From the NCBI RefSeq assembly GCF_000715075.1, contig NC_134102.1, positions 46,385,348-46,449,347 on the forward strand: DNA of 64,000 nt, read 5' to 3'. Below the pieces are notes generated by a model that was not told the DNA's origin, searched no databases, and was given only the letters and a program-made list of their open reading frames with translations. This DNA comes from Nicotiana tabacum (Eukaryota; Streptophyta; Magnoliopsida; Solanales; Solanaceae). Made by a program: the position numbers and the translations under genes. Shown in pieces: positions 58,301-60,782 of the stretch (position 1 is its first letter; every line of letters begins with the position of its first letter).

Positions 58301-59475
58301 TTTAGATCTCGAGGATACACCTATCAAGTATCAACCTTTTCTTGTTTGATCATTATGGTTTCAGGTATCCCACATTTTTTGATGATATTGCTGCACGCCT
58401 GCTTCCGATCATCCCCCTAATCATATATAGACTCATTGAAAATGACGCTATGGATGCAGCTGATAGAGCTCTTCAAGTTTATTCGACCTTCCTTCATTGC
58501 TATCCCCTGAACTTTACATTTGTTCGTGATATACTGGCTTATTTCTATGGTCATCTTCCTGGAAAGCTAATACTCCGCATATTAAATATCTTGGATATTA
58601 AAAAGGTGATGATGGTTGATGCTTTTGTAACTTACTAATTGCTTTTGCCCTTCTCTTTTAATAATCACTGAATCATTCTTTTTTTCTTTTTTCCTTTCAG
58701 ATTCCATTTTCCGAGTCATTCCCGCAACATATCAACTCATCAAATGCAGCCATGTGCCCACCATTGGACTACTTTGCTACTCTTTTATTAGGACTGGTGA
58801 ATCATGTTATTCCTGCTTTAAATAATAGCTCCAAATGTGCAGCAATGGGAGATTTTGCAAATAATTCTACGCGTGCTCCCCATGGCAAGATCCAAGCCAC
58901 ATCACAACCTGGGCCAACTAATTCTTCTGAAGGGCAGAAACCATATTATCAGATGCAAGACCCTGGGACATTCACCCAGCTGACTCTTGAAACAGCTGTA
59001 ATAGAATTACTTTCTCTACCTGTTTCTCCTTCTCAGATTGTCTCATCTCTTGTTCAAATTGTTGTACACATACAACCAACCCTTGTCCAATCCAGCAATG
59101 GGCTACATGGAGCTCCTGGTAGTTCTGGACAAGGCTCTATCTTGCCTACTTCTCCTTCAGGGGGAAGTTCTGATTCTTTGGGTGCAACTAGGACGACTCC
59201 ATCGGTTTCAGGAATGAATACTTCTAATTTTGTTTCACGTAGTGGTTATACTTGCCAACAGCTGTCTTGCTTGTTGATCCAAGCTTGTGGTCTTCTTTTG
59301 GCACAACTTCCTCCGGAGTTTCATGTACAGCTATATGTTGAAGCTGCACGCATAATCAAAGAAAGTTGGTGGCTTACTGATGCAAAAAGATCAGTGGGTG
59401 AACTAGAATCTGCTGTTAGCTATGCTCTACTAGACCCCACCTGGGCTGCACAGGACAATACCTCAACAGCCATTG
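4193..59475 (+). CDS. MED23: Mediator complex subunit 23 (MED23), 18 exons seen, 3' end outside window
   Basis: MED23 is a tail-module subunit of the nuclear Mediator complex, which links DNA-bound activators to RNA polymerase II. Coding segments: 4193-4384, 4515-4558, 13438-13537, 13661-14644, 19558-19792, 20403-20620, 21163-21370, 35663-35943, 36315-36398, 45084-45178, 45408-45570, 45656-45901, 47346-47516, 47659-47772, 47872-47997, 53634-53782, 58365-58605, 58701-59475. They total 4426 nt (about 1475 residues) with phases that match at every junction and no internal stop. Conserved plant MED23 blocks appear in order: [136 protein letters not shown]. The plant protein is about 1600 residues, so roughly 140-150 remain downstream. 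All introns are GT-AG except intron 5 (GC-AG). The start could be the first ATG (4193) or a second in-frame ATG at 4244. Confidence 0.97.
4515..4558 (+). CDS. MED23: MED23 exon 2 (44 nt micro-exon)
   Basis: Encodes [14 protein letters not shown] plus the first two bases of a proline codon. Acceptor AG at 4513-4514 and donor GTAAGT at 4559. It is too short to stand out as an ORF; it is identified because it continues exon 1 in phase and its last codon is completed by the first base of exon 3, 8.9 kb downstream. Confidence 0.93.
4698..5237 (-). repeat. 3' LTR of the Tnt1-like element (shortened)
   Basis: Matches 11848-12470 along its length but jumps from TGTTAAGATCG straight to AAGATAAAGAAGAC, missing about 83-88 bp that the other LTR keeps there. 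The plus strand ends TTTGCTCCA next to the polypurine tract. 540 bp. Confidence 0.85.
5268..6580 (-). pseudogene. Reverse transcriptase and RNase H of the Tnt1-like element
   Basis: Reading resumes at 6580 with [17 protein letters not shown], then the RT core including [15 protein letters not shown] and the catalytic YVDDMLIA. A frameshift between about 5940 and 6020 leads to the RNase H frame ([72 protein letters not shown]) ending at 5268. Confidence 0.9.
6581..9772 (+). mobile_element. hAT transposon (hAT-1) nested in the Tnt1-like element, right end lost
   Basis: The left end CAGTGTTTAAAAAAGCG at 6581 is a hAT-type terminus followed by dense AAGCG/GAAGCGA subterminal repeats (6590-6730). 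A 5' leader with a CAG|GTATGT splice donor (6909) precedes a transposase frame on the plus strand. On the right, subterminal CGCTTCTCGCTTCTCGC repeats reach about 9770, but the expected ...ACACTG terminus is missing and Copia integrase sequence begins directly. The flanking Copia sequence is also not contiguous, so the right junction is a deletion. Confidence 0.85.
7124..9566 (+). pseudogene. hAT transposase (BED - DUF659 - dimerisation), broken
   Basis: From the ATG at 7124: a BED-finger-like domain ([23 protein letters not shown]), in which the first pair reads CLFY instead of CxxC; then DUF659 ([80 protein letters not shown]); then the core leading to the hAT C-terminal dimerisation region ([34 protein letters not shown]) and an acidic tail ending at 9566. 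Stop codons near 8072 and 8313 and shifts near 7375, 7600 and 8860-8945 (the last may include an intron) break the frame. Confidence 0.9.
9773..10511 (-). pseudogene. Integrase of the Tnt1-like element, cut by hAT
   Basis: Starts at [12 protein letters not shown] (GAG-pre-integrase end), has the HxH-CxxC-like FCEHCVFGK segment, and the catalytic triad in context: [15 protein letters not shown] and VAERMNRT (D, D, E). A frameshift near 9835 disrupts the following [10 protein letters not shown] block; the coding sequence stops at KKYIFL where hAT-derived sequence starts. The integrase C-terminus and the start of reverse transcriptase are absent. Confidence 0.87.
10512..11800 (-). pseudogene. 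gag and protease of the Tnt1-like element, frameshifted
   Basis: gag begins at 11800 ([20 protein letters not shown]) with the usual copia capsid region ([30 protein letters not shown]). A frameshift near 11320 moves into the 11315-10512 frame. The zinc knuckle reads [14 protein letters not shown]: where the family has Gly-His, this copy has Asp-Asn, so the metal-binding histidine is lost. The protease motif [13 protein letters not shown] follows. Another frame break occurs at about 10512 before integrase. Confidence 0.88.
11848..12470 (-). repeat. 5' LTR of the Tnt1-like element
   Basis: 623 bp, TG...CA termini on the minus strand (starts TGGAGCAAAT, ends CTTAACA). Abuts AATT and the primer-binding site at 11831-11844. 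Contains the CTATTTATAG box (12251-12260) expected in an LTR promoter. Confidence 0.85.
12471..13437 (+). other. Right part of intron 2, no recognised feature
   Basis: 967 bp of AT-rich sequence between the Tnt1-like LTR and exon 3. I see no coding frame of note, no terminal repeats and no RNA gene; it reads as ordinary intron sequence with a pyrimidine-poor approach to the acceptor at 13437. Confidence 0.6.
13438..13537 (+). CDS. MED23: MED23 exon 3
   Basis: Encodes [20 protein letters not shown] and on to QSQFA (residues 79-112), one of the best conserved N-terminal blocks of plant MED23. Acceptor ACAG at 13434-13437, donor GTAAGT at 13538. It follows the 8.9-kb intron 2. Confidence 0.97.
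13661..14644 (+). CDS. MED23: MED23 exon 4 (largest exon)
   Basis: Encodes residues 113-440. It begins [20 protein letters not shown], passes through [17 protein letters not shown], a low-complexity Ser/Pro-rich linker (about residues 170-255), and resumes with [52 protein letters not shown] and [15 protein letters not shown]. The linker is the variable part of the family. Donor GT at 14645. Confidence 0.97.
14829..15185. mobile_element. MITE in intron 4
   Basis: Starts TAGCCTGGTTGGCCAAGC and ends CTTGGCCAAACAGGCTA: inverted termini about 17 bp long. The interior is built from repeated AAAAGTGCTTTT / AGCACTTTTG blocks. No coding capacity. Flanks are TTA/TA-rich, so the target duplication is short and I do not assign a superfamily. 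Confidence 0.75.
15335..17241 (+). mobile_element. Non-autonomous Helitron, 1907 bp
   Basis: The 5' end TCTATATTATATTAAAAG follows an A at 15334; the 3' end is ...ACTAAATCTAG followed by a T at 17242. That is the Helitron rule: TC start, CTRR end, insertion between A and T without duplication. A short hairpin ACGCG-caaca-CGCGT (17214-17228) ends 13 nt before the terminus. No Rep/helicase is encoded. The interior contains diverged repeated units, for example TTTCACANTGGA-type blocks at about 15407, 16020 and 16757, and GAAGCTAC...AGGCACACATAA blocks at 15885 and 16300. Confidence 0.85.
17242..19557 (+). other. Rest of intron 4
   Basis: 2.3 kb without supported genes. A small tandem array of AGTGCTGAGACCATAGTGAG-type units lies at about 17518-17600 (three diverged copies), and a short (TTA)n run is at 18745-18765. 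Several short ORFs occur but none has recognisable sequence. Confidence 0.5.
19558..19792 (+). CDS. MED23: MED23 exon 5, ending at a GC donor
   Basis: Encodes residues 441-518: [20 protein letters not shown], then [14 protein letters not shown] and [17 protein letters not shown]. The next family residues (INCWQEW) are in exon 6. The exon must end in phase 1, and the only position that fits is after TCAG at 19792, followed by GCAACA, i.e. a GC donor. GT dinucleotides nearby give the wrong phase or run past the conserved block. Confidence 0.9.
19793..20402 (+). other. MED23 intron 5, GC-AG type
   Basis: 610 bp, donor AG|GCAACA at 19793, acceptor CTGCAG at 20402. A GC donor is required by reading phase (see exon 5). 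No insertion is recognised within it. Confidence 0.85.
20403..20620 (+). CDS. MED23: MED23 exon 6
   Basis: Encodes [55 protein letters not shown] and ends NTDSRK (to residue 591). The acceptor is TGCAG at 20402, the donor GTTTTCC at 20621. The first two bases complete a Glu codon split by the GC-AG intron 5. Confidence 0.95.
20621..21162 (+). other. MED23 intron 6
   Basis: 542 bp. The centre (20800-20970) is unusually G-rich (GGGGGACGGGGGAGGG). Open frames on both strands here are short and unrelated to known families. No repeat structure seen. Confidence 0.5.
21163..21370 (+). CDS. MED23: MED23 exon 7
   Basis: Encodes [20 protein letters not shown], then [20 protein letters not shown] and [20 protein letters not shown] (residues 592-660). 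The donor at 21371 (GTAATC) is chosen over an earlier GTAAAC at 21361 because only the later one keeps phase 1 for the Gly codon completed in exon 8. Intron 7, the largest in the window at 14.3 kb, follows. Confidence 0.93.
21733..21999. mobile_element. MITE in intron 7 with a tiny nested retroposon
   Basis: Left CCCGTTTGGATTGACTTAA and right TTAAAAGCCAATCCAAACACC are inverted copies. The interior repeats TTTAAGCA/TTAAAAGC blocks. At 21899-21932 it is interrupted by a short insert flanked by a perfect 15-bp duplication. Ends are approximate. Confidence 0.75.
21899..21932 (+). mobile_element. 34-bp truncated SINE-like insert with 15-bp TSD
   Basis: The sequence ACTGGAAAAAGCTAA occurs at 21884-21898 and again at 21933-21947, bracketing an insert that begins with CAACAACAACAA and contains CATACCCAGTATATTC, a segment often seen in dispersed Solanaceae repeats. 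The long target duplication is the mark of LINE-driven retroposition. Confidence 0.65.
22000..22500. other. Intron 7 segment without recognised feature
   Basis: AT-rich sequence between the MITE and the next MITE start at about 22500. A weak internal repetition (ACAAGATATA at 22260 and 22335, CATACATGA nearby) is visible. No coding or RNA feature supported. Confidence 0.45.
22500..22530. mobile_element. Left piece of MITE split by the solo LTR
   Basis: GGGTGTGTTTGGTATGGAGG followed by AAAACATTTT is a common Tourist-like MITE start; the sequence continues after the LTR at 29700 (CCAAATTTTTCATGCTTG). The right end of the MITE, somewhere before 29960, is not clear. Confidence 0.55.
23866..24260 (+). 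repeat. Pyrimidine-rich tract with (TTC)n microsatellite
   Basis: An almost uninterrupted T/C tract in the 5' leader of hAT-2, with a pure CTT/TTC run at about 23983-24017. It creates long phenylalanine/serine-rich or lysine/glutamate-rich frames that are not genes. Confidence 0.8.
24403..27390 (+). pseudogene. hAT-2 transposase remnant
   Basis: From the ATG at 24403: a BED-like start ([17 protein letters not shown], again Cys-x-x-Tyr), then DUF659 ([54 protein letters not shown]), then the core [20 protein letters not shown], and the dimerisation region [20 protein letters not shown]. The C-terminal tail with an acidic stretch resumes after the 26689-27185 insert and stops at 27388. Many shifts and stops; cognate of hAT-1 at 7124-9566. 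Confidence 0.85.
26689..27185. mobile_element. MULE-like element nested in hAT-2
   Basis: Starts TAAGTTGCTCGGACTC and ends GAGTCCGAGCAACTTA, perfect 16-bp inverted ends. Subterminal GC-rich repeats (GCACCCGTGTCGAC; CCGCACCCGTATCGGACACC) follow inside. Flanks ACTGTTTTC and (G)ACTGTTTCT are near-identical, suggesting a 9-bp duplication. It splits the transposase pseudogene of hAT-2. Confidence 0.75.
28700..29020. repeat. Cluster of CpG-rich GCGATCGCG / GCGAACGCG motifs
   Basis: Inside the solo LTR, at least eight short palindromic or near-palindromic CGCGATCGCG, TTCGCGAACGCG and ACGCGAACGCGA motifs occur within about 320 bp, in an otherwise CpG-poor neighbourhood. The related LTR fragment at 55130-55400 has a corresponding cluster with CGATCGCATCTGCG variants. 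Confidence 0.65.
29990..32690 (+). mobile_element. 5'-truncated LINE (L1-type) in intron 7, sense strand
   Basis: Sequence from about 29990 encodes the linker before RT ([18 protein letters not shown]), the reverse transcriptase and the zinc-binding C-terminal region, then a 3'UTR ending with a run of 12 A at 32675-32686. No 5' ORF1 or endonuclease is present, so the insert is truncated, as is usual for LINEs. Clear target duplications were not found. Confidence 0.88.
30010..32583 (+). pseudogene. LINE reverse transcriptase remnant
   Basis: Broken ORF2. Motifs in order: [20 protein letters not shown] (30489), [10 protein letters not shown] (30708), [15 protein letters not shown] (30871), [10 protein letters not shown] with the catalytic YADD (31023), then [16 protein letters not shown], and a zinc-finger-like C-terminus [18 protein letters not shown] ending with VLESVRED at 32581. 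In-frame stops at about 30483, 30612, 30702, 30736 and 31633 and several shifts inactivate it. Confidence 0.9.
32800..33057. mobile_element. Degenerate hAT-type MITE, left end lost
   Basis: Right part GAAGCGATAACCTCTTGTTG...AAGCGACAAAACAATG, ending CTTTTAATACTG, aligns by eye with the MITE at 36934-37306 (shared TTACTCCTCAAAGTTGAGATTCA-like block, near 32905 and 37135). The left terminus is not recognisable, perhaps replaced by the LINE tail just upstream. Confidence 0.6.
33897..34042 (+). mobile_element. Degenerate Au-type SINE
   Basis: Head GGAGTCTAAGCGTAATGGTA (A-box region), AGGAGATGAGTTCAAATG (B-box region) and tail CCTTGCAGAAAAGTAAGGTA ... GATAGACCC, with a CCTTTCCAGTACCTCGGGG remnant: the order and spacing of the plant Au SINE family. 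Strongly mutated and without visible target duplication. Confidence 0.6.
34382..34580 (-). pseudogene. Captured TIR-domain fragment of an NLR resistance gene
   Basis: The minus strand from 34580 reads [20 protein letters not shown], a hallmark of plant TIR domains, then shifts one base and continues [24 protein letters not shown] before a stop at 34382. Together this is the middle-to-late TIR region of a TIR-NBS-LRR protein, with one frameshift. There is no NB-ARC or LRR around it. It sits inside the inverted-repeat element. Confidence 0.75.
34568..34729 (+). pseudogene. Possible captured fragment of a histidinol-phosphatase-like (IMPase family) gene
   Basis: Starting from the ATG at 34568, 53 codons contain [15 protein letters not shown], which resembles the N-terminal helix of plant HISN7/inositol-monophosphatase-like proteins, followed by a weaker match ([12 protein letters not shown] where the family has an SPVTIAD block) and a stop at 34727. 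After it an EETGWR-like stretch may be the next family block. No metal-binding catalytic motifs are present. The assignment rests on a short match and is tentative. Confidence 0.4.
35041..35662 (+). other. Right end of intron 7
   Basis: About 620 bp up to the exon 8 acceptor. It contains the short direct repeat at 35034-35075 and otherwise ordinary intron sequence; ORFs seen here on both strands do not resemble known proteins. Confidence 0.5.
35663..35943 (+). CDS. MED23: MED23 exon 8
   Basis: Encodes [40 protein letters not shown], and [20 protein letters not shown] (to residue 754). The acceptor ATCAG at 35662 closes intron 7; the donor GTACTT is at 35944. The sequence is typical conserved MED23 core. 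Confidence 0.97.
36315..36398 (+). CDS. MED23: MED23 exon 9
   Basis: 28 codons, [20 protein letters not shown] followed by SLFRSLLT. Acceptor GCAG at 36314, donor GTAACT at 36399. The next exon is 8.7 kb away, beyond the intron 9 insertions. Confidence 0.95.
36934..37306. mobile_element. hAT-type MITE in intron 9
   Basis: Begins CAGTGTTTTTAAAAGCG and ends GGCTTTTAATAACACTG; AAGCG motifs near both ends. 373 bp, no coding. Flanking octamers ATGGCTAG and GTGGCCAC agree at five of eight positions, so the duplication, if present, has decayed. Related to the remnant at 32800-33057. Confidence 0.8.
37307..38077 (+). other. Intron 9 segment without recognised feature
   Basis: AT-rich, no long ORF, no terminal repeats. 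Reads as ordinary intron sequence. Confidence 0.5.
38078..38660 (-). mobile_element. 5'-truncated LINE stub (C-terminal zinc region plus poly-A)
   Basis: On the minus strand an uninterrupted frame (38653-38162) encodes the LINE C-terminal zf-RVT region: [70 protein letters not shown]-run on the plus strand at 38079-38089 is the poly-A tail. Only the last about 580 bp of the element were inserted. It is a different LINE family from the one at 29990-32690. Confidence 0.88.
38661..39436 (+). other. Intron 9 segment before the Copia element
   Basis: No supported genes. The final part (39290-39436) looks continuous with 43816 onward once the Copia element is removed (single GAGGT), so the element inserted into pre-existing, possibly older repetitive sequence. 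Confidence 0.5.
39437..39574 (+). repeat. 5' LTR of Copia (i), TATA region deleted
   Basis: 138 bp. It matches the 3' LTR except for a few substitutions and a 10-bp gap: here GTATAGGGACC, in the 3' LTR GTATAGCTATAAATAGGGACC. The missing bases include the CTATAAATAG TATA box. Confidence 0.92.
40225..43654 (+). pseudogene. Protease-integrase-RT-RNase H remnant of Copia (i)
   Basis: Starts with [20 protein letters not shown], stop at 40371, protease [18 protein letters not shown] (DSGA intact), GAG-pre-integrase [18 protein letters not shown], frameshift near 40890, integrase with [17 protein letters not shown] and [10 protein letters not shown] (D, D, E all present), shift near 41340, a proline-rich linker (41700-41880) made of [18 protein letters not shown] repeats, RT from [20 protein letters not shown] to [20 protein letters not shown], shift near 42655 just before [10 protein letters not shown], and RNase H ([29 protein letters not shown]) to 43654. 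Confidence 0.93.
43662..43810 (+). repeat. 3' LTR of Copia (i)
   Basis: 149 bp, begins TGTTAGTTTATAG and ends CTTCTCACA. Contains the intact CTATAAATAG box at about 43736-43745. Confidence 0.92.
43816..45083 (+). other. Right part of intron 9
   Basis: 1.27 kb. The first 600 bp are purine-rich on the plus strand (GAAGAATCTGAAGCTAAGG, GGAAAGCAAAAAGGTGTGGG), reminiscent of decayed coding or retroelement sequence, but I cannot match it to a family. The remainder is AT-rich intron. Confidence 0.45.
45084..45178 (+). CDS. MED23: MED23 exon 10
   Basis: Encodes [20 protein letters not shown] then [12 protein letters not shown] (residues 783-814). Acceptor GCAG at 45083, donor GTGAGT at 45179; the final Arg codon is split with exon 11. 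Confidence 0.95.
45408..45570 (+). CDS. MED23: MED23 exon 11
   Basis: Encodes [40 protein letters not shown] and [14 protein letters not shown] (to residue 868), nearly invariant in plant MED23. Acceptor CTAG at 45407, donor GTAGGA at 45571. Confidence 0.97.
45656..45901 (+). CDS. MED23: MED23 exon 12
   Basis: 82 codons: [40 protein letters not shown], then [12 protein letters not shown]. Acceptor GCAG at 45655, donor GTACAT at 45902. Phase 0 at both ends. Confidence 0.97.
46304..46542. mobile_element. Stowaway-like MITE in intron 12
   Basis: Begins CTCCCTCTATTCCATCTTATG, the typical Stowaway-like head, and ends TTTGAAAAAGCGAAAG, a mutated version of the expected complement. TA dinucleotides flank it at 46302-46303 and 46543-46544. 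239 bp, non-coding. Confidence 0.7.
46545..47345 (+). other. Remainder of intron 12
   Basis: Roughly 800 bp of AT-rich sequence with no recognised repeat or gene. Confidence 0.5.
47346..47516 (+). CDS. MED23: MED23 exon 13
   Basis: 57 codons: [20 protein letters not shown], then [20 protein letters not shown] and [10 protein letters not shown]. Acceptor GCAG at 47345, donor GTAAGA at 47517. Confidence 0.97.
47659..47772 (+). CDS. MED23: MED23 exon 14
   Basis: 38 codons: [20 protein letters not shown] then [18 protein letters not shown]. Acceptor ACAG at 47658, donor GTTTTG at 47773. Confidence 0.96.
47872..47997 (+). CDS. MED23: MED23 exon 15
   Basis: 42 codons: [20 protein letters not shown] then [20 protein letters not shown]. 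Acceptor TCAG at 47871, donor GTATGT at 47998. The 5.6-kb intron 15 follows. Confidence 0.96.
47998..49174 (+). other. Intron 15 left part
   Basis: 1.18 kb. The longest open frame (48818-49141, 107 codons) has no family resemblance I recognise and lies inside the intron; I do not call it a gene. Confidence 0.5.
49175..53367 (-). mobile_element. Copia element (ii) in intron 15, perfect TSD
   Basis: Antisense to MED23. LTRs 49175-49316 and 53226-53367, each 142 bp, with four differences by my reading. Target duplication AGAAC at 49170-49174 and 53368-53372. Primer-binding site (plus-strand CTCTGATACCA) abuts the right LTR at about 53215-53225. Internal pol is more complete than in copy (i), but gag is again absent. 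LTR sequence differs clearly from copies (i) and (iii), so this is a related but separate family. Confidence 0.95.
49324..52833 (-). pseudogene. Protease-integrase-RT-RNase H remnant of Copia (ii)
   Basis: On the minus strand: a short leader frame from 52833 with [18 protein letters not shown], protease reading [13 protein letters not shown] (the catalytic DSG has become DSD), a damaged region, integrase pieces ([20 protein letters not shown] at 51860), a proline-rich linker (51230-51090), an in-frame stop just before [10 protein letters not shown] (50809), then a long intact RT frame 50808-49726 including [20 protein letters not shown] and [10 protein letters not shown], then RNase H in shifted frames to 49324. 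Confidence 0.92.
53634..53782 (+). CDS. MED23: MED23 exon 16
   Basis: Encodes [40 protein letters not shown] and LGNYLSWKE plus two bases of an Arg codon completed by exon 17. Acceptor ACAG at 53633, donor GTAACA at 53783. It lies 266 bp beyond the end of the intron-15 Copia element. Confidence 0.96.
53984..54275. mobile_element. MITE-like sequence at start of intron 16 (partial)
   Basis: GGCTTCATTTGTTTGCACTTAATG and repeated CTGAATCTTAATCATTC / CTGGATCTTAATTATTC units resemble a family of Solanaceae MITEs. The right terminus is not seen; an LTR fragment follows, and a CCACCACC-rich stretch (54205-54260) precedes it. Confidence 0.5.
54280..56085 (-). mobile_element. Truncated copy of the long gypsy-type LTR
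   Basis: The right end CGACCGGTCGGGTCGTCACA at 56085 and the preceding 1.4 kb align by eye with 28150-29694 (for example TCATATGAAGCTACTCAAG, CAAACCCATGAACTCTCCAA, ACACACCCGAGCCCCTCGG). The left part present in the other copy is missing, so the boundary near 54280 is approximate. Confidence 0.75.
56086..56691 (+). other. Intron 16 segment between LTR fragment and SINE
   Basis: About 600 bp, AT-rich. A 17-bp sequence GTCGTTGGCAGCTTTCT occurs twice, at about 56307 and 56343, possibly a footprint of a lost or tiny insertion. No coding. Confidence 0.5.
56692..56869 (-). mobile_element. Au-type SINE with 18-bp TSD
   Basis: Minus-strand head GAAGGGGAGCCTTGGAGCAA, A-box GGAGCAACGG, B-box region GGTCATGGGATCGAGCC, and tail GGCCCTTCCCCGGACTCTGC ... 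CACCACGCTGCCC match the layout of plant Au SINEs, which derive from tRNA and move using LINE enzymes. GAGAACAACTCTAGAATA is duplicated exactly at 56674-56691 and 56870-56887. Confidence 0.9.
56888..57197 (+). other. Intron 16 segment between SINE and hAT MITE
   Basis: 310 bp, AT-rich, nothing recognised. GGTCTGATCTCAACCC and AAGTTAGGTATCTCC here recur in similar form just right of the hAT MITE (57751-57785). Confidence 0.5.
57198..57750 (-). mobile_element. hAT MITE, deletion derivative of the hAT-1 family
   Basis: Termini CAGTGTTGTGAAGAGCG and CGCTTTTCACAACACTG are inverted copies. AAGCGAGAAGCGAAGCG repeats fill both ends. The interior, read on the minus strand, has GACTAGGGTTTCCATTTTC and CAAGCCCAG|GTATGTGCC, like the hAT-1 leader (GACTAGGGTTCAACTTCC, TTCAACAG|GTATGTTC at 6900-6916). 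No transposase remains. Flanks GTCTGATC and GTCTCTGATC suggest an 8-bp duplication with a later 2-bp gain. Confidence 0.85.
57751..58364 (+). other. Right end of intron 16
   Basis: About 610 bp up to the exon 17 acceptor; contains a short (TA)n run near 58228. The open frame at 58020-58349 is intronic and has no recognisable product. Confidence 0.5.
58365..58605 (+). CDS. MED23: MED23 exon 17
   Basis: Encodes [36 protein letters not shown] and [20 protein letters not shown] (residues 1137-1217). Acceptor TCAG at 58364, donor GTGATG at 58606. Confidence 0.97.
58701..59475 (+). CDS. MED23: MED23 exon 18, last exon visible
   Basis: Encodes residues 1218-1475. It starts [14 protein letters not shown], runs through [20 protein letters not shown], a variable Ser/Pro-rich stretch, [40 protein letters not shown] and [14 protein letters not shown]. 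The donor GTACGC at 59476 splits a Gly codon after its first base. The following exon (about 140-150 residues in the family) is not found in the remaining 4.5 kb, so it lies to the right of the window. Confidence 0.96.
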
Positions 59476-59792
59476 GTACGCTTTCTCAAACTATCTGGAA
59501 TGGCTTCACCTGTTTGTTTGCTCACTCCCCTTGTCTCTATTGATTGACCTCTATTGACTGGCGGTGTGATCATAAGAAGCCAAAATGTTGATTGGAAAAA
59601 GGGGAGAATTGCAATTTTGGTATATGAAGTAATGTGTTATTCCGGTTGTAGTTCCGTATTATTTAACTACACATATTTTGCCTTTAATTGGACAATACGT
59701 GCACTTTACTACTTGGAGTTAACGGAAACTAATGGAAGATAGAAAGAACTAGAGAATTTTGATTTAATAACAGAAAAAAAAAAAAAAGAGAA

Positions 59793-59955
59793 CGCAGTAG
59801 AACTCGATGACGACTCCACTTCCTCCTCCAACTTCGCACTTGCTGATCCTCTCCAACCTCTTGTTCATCCTCCTACTGCTTTCGCCAGAGAAAACATGCT
59901 CAAGTCATTCAAAGTTAATCATGCGCTTCTATTAGAGTGTTACAAAATGAAGGTA
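59793..59955 (+). pseudogene. Captured coding fragment of unknown gene
   Basis: Between the MULE-like arms, a frame reads VELDDDSTSSSNFALADPLQ, then PLVHPPTAFARENMLKSFKV and NHALLLECYKMK, and ends at AAG|GTAATC, a good splice donor. It looks like a first or early exon of a plant protein gene: acidic Ser-rich then amphipathic. I do not recognise the family. A preceding A-run (59773-59787) is notable. It is not in the MED23 reading phase and does not resemble MED23. Confidence 0.45.
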
Positions 59956-60782
59956 ATCATCGCCTTTGTCTATTTGTAAATAGTGTTCTGATTTATCAGT
60001 AGTTTTATCTATCAAAGTTTGCATGTAATACCGGAACACTTGCGTGAATAAAATTTTGGTGTACATAGAAAAATGAAGATGCAAACCAATTAGGATGCTA
60101 TACGACTAAAAGCTTGTTCCGACACTATATTAGAAAGTTTAAGATAACATCATCATCTTGGGTGACATACCATTCCGAGGACTCGAGTTTAGCAGAGACA
60201 TGGAAATGGAAGGAGCACAAAAGCCAGAATATGACCACGACCTCCTGGCCCCTTCCTCGCCACCCTTCTATTTTCCTGTCCACTATAGTTTTCTCATCCC
60301 ACTACACGACCCCTTGCCCTTGGCTAGAAAGCTAGCCAACAGTATTATGTTCCAGATGACGAGGGAGAAGAGGATAAACAGTGGCAAGGCAGAGTAGGAA
60401 GTCGACAGTTATCACATTCTGCTACTGTTTTTCTTTTTAATTTCTCTTTATATTTTCTTGATATTTCAAATATTTATTTTGTTAATTTTTGACTACTCAG
60501 CTTTCATCAATTCAGAGATTAAGAGTGCACATGTGATTGAATTAAAGGTCAAATGTCTGTTGTTGAATAGAGTGTTTTAAAAGGCCCCTGTGGCGGGGCA
60601 CTATCAAAACTCCCTAAGGCTCACGTGTGGGGCTTAGTTCTGTGAGGCTTACGCCCCAAACGCTCGACTGTGCGCCCGAAACATGCCTAGCGCTCAACGC
60701 CCAAGGCTCGTCTAACAGTTCCTAACACAAATCATGCGGCAAGTTCCCTAATTAGCACTGTCGACACTCAAAATTCTTTAAC

